Source: Rhodoferax sp. (lineage in GTDB: Bacteria > Pseudomonadota > Gammaproteobacteria > Burkholderiales > Burkholderiaceae_C). From it: a stretch of DNA of 15,275 bases. The translations under genes were made by a program, and so were the position numbers. The stretch is from positions 1 through 15,275 of the forward strand of contig JAIFMR010000183.1 in assembly GCA_020048255.1 (NCBI GenBank). The letters run 5' to 3'. This document shows positions 13,733 to 15,275 of the stretch, one piece after another (the first letter of the stretch is position 1; every line of letters starts with the position of its first letter). The notes beneath the pieces were generated by a model that saw only the letters and a list, made by a program, of their open reading frames with translations, made no database searches and was not told where the DNA came from.

Positions 13733-15275
13733 GGGGCGGGATTATCGCCGGGGGTGGCCGGGGTACCGGGGCTGTCGCTCTCGTTGACATCCATGGCAAT
13801 GGCGATCGGTCCGGCGAAGCTGTCTTCGTCGAGTTCGTCCTCTGCGGCGTTGCTGACATCGGGTTCGGCATCGAGCCGGGCCGAGATGGTGCCATGAATG
13901 TCCAGTGACACCAGGTCGATATCGCCCAGGCGCACCATGACGCGTGCGCCGCGTGGCAAACCTTGGGCGCCTGCCACCGGCAACACCAGCGGCAGGTGGT
14001 CGGCGCGCACCAGGTTGTCCTTGAACAGCGTGGCTTCCACCTCAGTGATGTTTTGTTGCTGCACGTATTTCAGAATCCAGAAGCGCTCCATGGCATTCTG
14101 GAAGCCGTTGTAGGCAAAGTAGGCCGAGTCAAAACTCGAGATGATCGAAAACAGCTCGGCATCCTTGGGCTTGAACGGGGCCGCCAGGGCGGCGGTTTTG
14201 CCGTGACGCGCGCAGGCAATGATTTGCCACTGGTTCACCAGGTCGGTGTAACGGCGCAGCGGCGAGCTGCTCCAAGCATAACTTTTCACGCCAATACCGG
14301 CGTGGGGCAGCGCCTTGGTGCCCATGCGCACTTTGACGCCAGGTGCCATGCTGGCCTGGCTGCGGTAAATGCCGGGCACGCCCAGCTCGGCCATCCAGCC
14401 GCCCCAGGTGCTGTTGGCCAGGATCATGGCCTCGGAGACGATCAAGTCCAGCGGCGCGCCGCGCTGGCGGATGCTGATCTGCACTTGTTCGCTTCCATTG
14501 GGTTCTGCGGCGTCATTTCCCACCAGTCGATAGTTGTAGTCGGGGCGGTTGAAGTTCTCGGGTTTGCCGCGCACCACTTCGCGCTTGGCCTTCAGGTCTT
14601 TGGCCAAAAGATACAAAAATGAGAGCTGCGCACGCTTATGCTGTAAGCGCTGGGGGTCATTTTGATGCATGAAATCGGGCTTTTCCAGCCAATCCAGCGT
14701 CACCACCTCGTCGAGCTGGTCGTGGCGCAAATTGGCACCAATGTGCACCCGTTCCAGCCGGGTTTCACTGCTTTTGATCTCCAATGTGGCCTCGTCCAGC
14801 GTCACATACAGTGACACAGCCGGGCAGTCCTGCCCCTCCATCAACGTGTACTTTTGCACCACCTCATCGGGCAGCATGGTGATCTTGTAGCCCGGCATGT
14901 AGACGGTGGACAGGCGCGTACGACCCAGTTGGTCAATGGCACTGCCGGGTTGGATAGCCAAGCCCGGCGCAGCGATGTGAATGCCCACCAGCACCGTGCC
15001 GGTACCCAGGCCTTGCACTGACAAGGCATCGTCAATCTCGGTGGTGGCCGAATCATCAATCGAGAACGCACGCGCCGTGGACAGTGGCAGCGCTTCGGTG
15101 ATGAGCGGCGCCTCCAGCTTGGGGAAGCCCGTGCCCTTGGGGAAGTTTTCCAGCAGAAAACGTTTCCAGTGGAACTGGTAAGGCGAGTCAATGGCCCCGG
15201 CTTTGATAAGCAGGTCCAACGGGCCCAGATGGGTGGCGCGCGAGGCTTCCAGCACCGCCTTGTATTCGGGTGCAT
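13729..15275 (-). CDS. RNase II/R-family 3'-5' exoribonuclease (RNB domain), 5' end missing
   Basis: About 515 residues are present and the frame is open at the right edge, so the N-terminal part lies outside. The RNB catalytic core begins with FSIDDSATTEIDDALS; compared with E. coli RNase II the metal ligands D201, D209 and D210 are kept, while D207 is replaced by Glu. This EIDD form is, as I recall, usual in the cyanobacterial/chloroplast-like branch. SSPLRRYTDLVNQW at about 14230-14271 is the conserved RNB end motif. A C-terminal segment (about 13860-14030) looks like an S1/OB-type RNA-binding domain, followed by a short acidic tail. It degrades single-stranded RNA from the 3' end in the cytoplasm. 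Its stop overlaps the tonB-like start by four bases. A dispersed repeat copy lies in the coding region at 14613-14663. Confidence 0.9.
   Translation of the reverse strand, partial: APEYKAVLEASRATHLGPLDLLIKAGAIDSPYQFHWKRFLLENFPKGTGFPKLEAPLITEALPLSTARAFSIDDSATTEIDDALSVQGLGTGTVLVGIHIAAPGLAIQPGSAIDQLGRTRLSTVYMPGYKITMLPDEVVQKYTLMEGQDCPAVSLYVTLDEATLEIKSSETRLERVHIGANLRHDQLDEVVTLDWLEKPDFMHQNDPQRLQHKRAQLSFLYLLAKDLKAKREVVRGKPENFNRPDYNYRLVGNDAAEPNGSEQVQISIRQRGAPLDLIVSEAMILANSTWGGWMAELGVPGIYRSQASMAPGVKVRMGTKALPHAGIGVKSYAWSSSPLRRYTDLVNQWQIIACARHGKTAALAAPFKPKDAELFSIISSFDSAYFAYNGFQNAMERFWILKYVQQQNITEVEATLFKDNLVRADHLPLVLPVAGAQGLPRGARVMVRLGDIDLVSLDIHGTISARLDAEPDVSNAAEDELDEDSFAGPIAIAMDVNESDSPGTPATPGDNPAP
14613..14663 (+). 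repeat. Dispersed repeat copy embedded in the RNase gene, antisense to it
   Basis: On the plus strand AGAGCT (14622-14627) is followed after 19 bases by GCGCTGGGGGTCATTTT, and 25 of 42 positions match the copy at 9539-9580 with identical spacing. CGCTTA (14633-14638) and TAAGCG (14644-14649) form a perfect 6-bp stem with a 5-base loop, the clearest hairpin among the four copies. The gene reads through it on the other strand as NDPQRLQHKRAQLSF without a stop. Confidence 0.55.

Noticed and set aside
12830..13897. Plus-strand open frame of 355 codons
   Set aside because: Antisense to the tonB-like gene and parts of its neighbours; no recognisable domain or ribosome site, and poor amino acid composition.

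Overview
The window looks like ordinary chromosome of a GC-rich betaproteobacterium, most likely Comamonadaceae close to Rhodoferax or Polaromonas. The basis is codon and GC use, the character of the RuvC, AroE, MtgA and RNase II-type proteins, a DsbD/SHP-type cytochrome neighbourhood, and a short dispersed repeat that I recall from Comamonadaceae genomes. Genus-level placement is inference from memory, not a search.

Left part (1-2619, minus strand): a DsbD-family thiol:disulfide reductase gene, followed by a small SHP-type c-type cytochrome (DUF1924) and the first five codons of a further gene at the window edge, probably its diheme cytochrome or cytochrome b partner. The dsbD gene is broken: two overlapping frames cover it, and about 17 residues of a membrane helix appear to be missing at the join.

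Middle (2913-8940, plus strand): a tight three-gene signalling unit. It encodes a REC-DUF3369-(degenerate GGDEF)-EAL response regulator, a periplasmic-binding-protein lipoprotein and a large membrane sensor histidine kinase. All three overlap and no ABC permease or ATPase accompanies the binding protein. The likely pathway is ligand, binding lipoprotein, kinase, phosphorelay to REC, and cyclic-di-GMP hydrolysis. This is the best candidate for a little-described system in the window.

Right part (8976-15275, minus strand): a compact run transcribed right to left: RNase II-family exoribonuclease (5' end outside the window), TonB/TolA-like protein, aroE, mtgA, a PlsC-like acyltransferase, a CdsA-like cytidylyltransferase and ruvC. 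Gaps are 42 nt or less and two junctions are 4-nt GTGA overlaps.

Below the gene level, four diverged copies of one ~40-50 bp repeat share the same internal spacing. One lies between cdsA-like and ruvC and supplies the cdsA-like stop codon. The other three sit in frame inside aroE, the RNase gene and (weakest) dsbD. I saw no tRNA, rRNA, CRISPR array, insertion sequence or phage gene.
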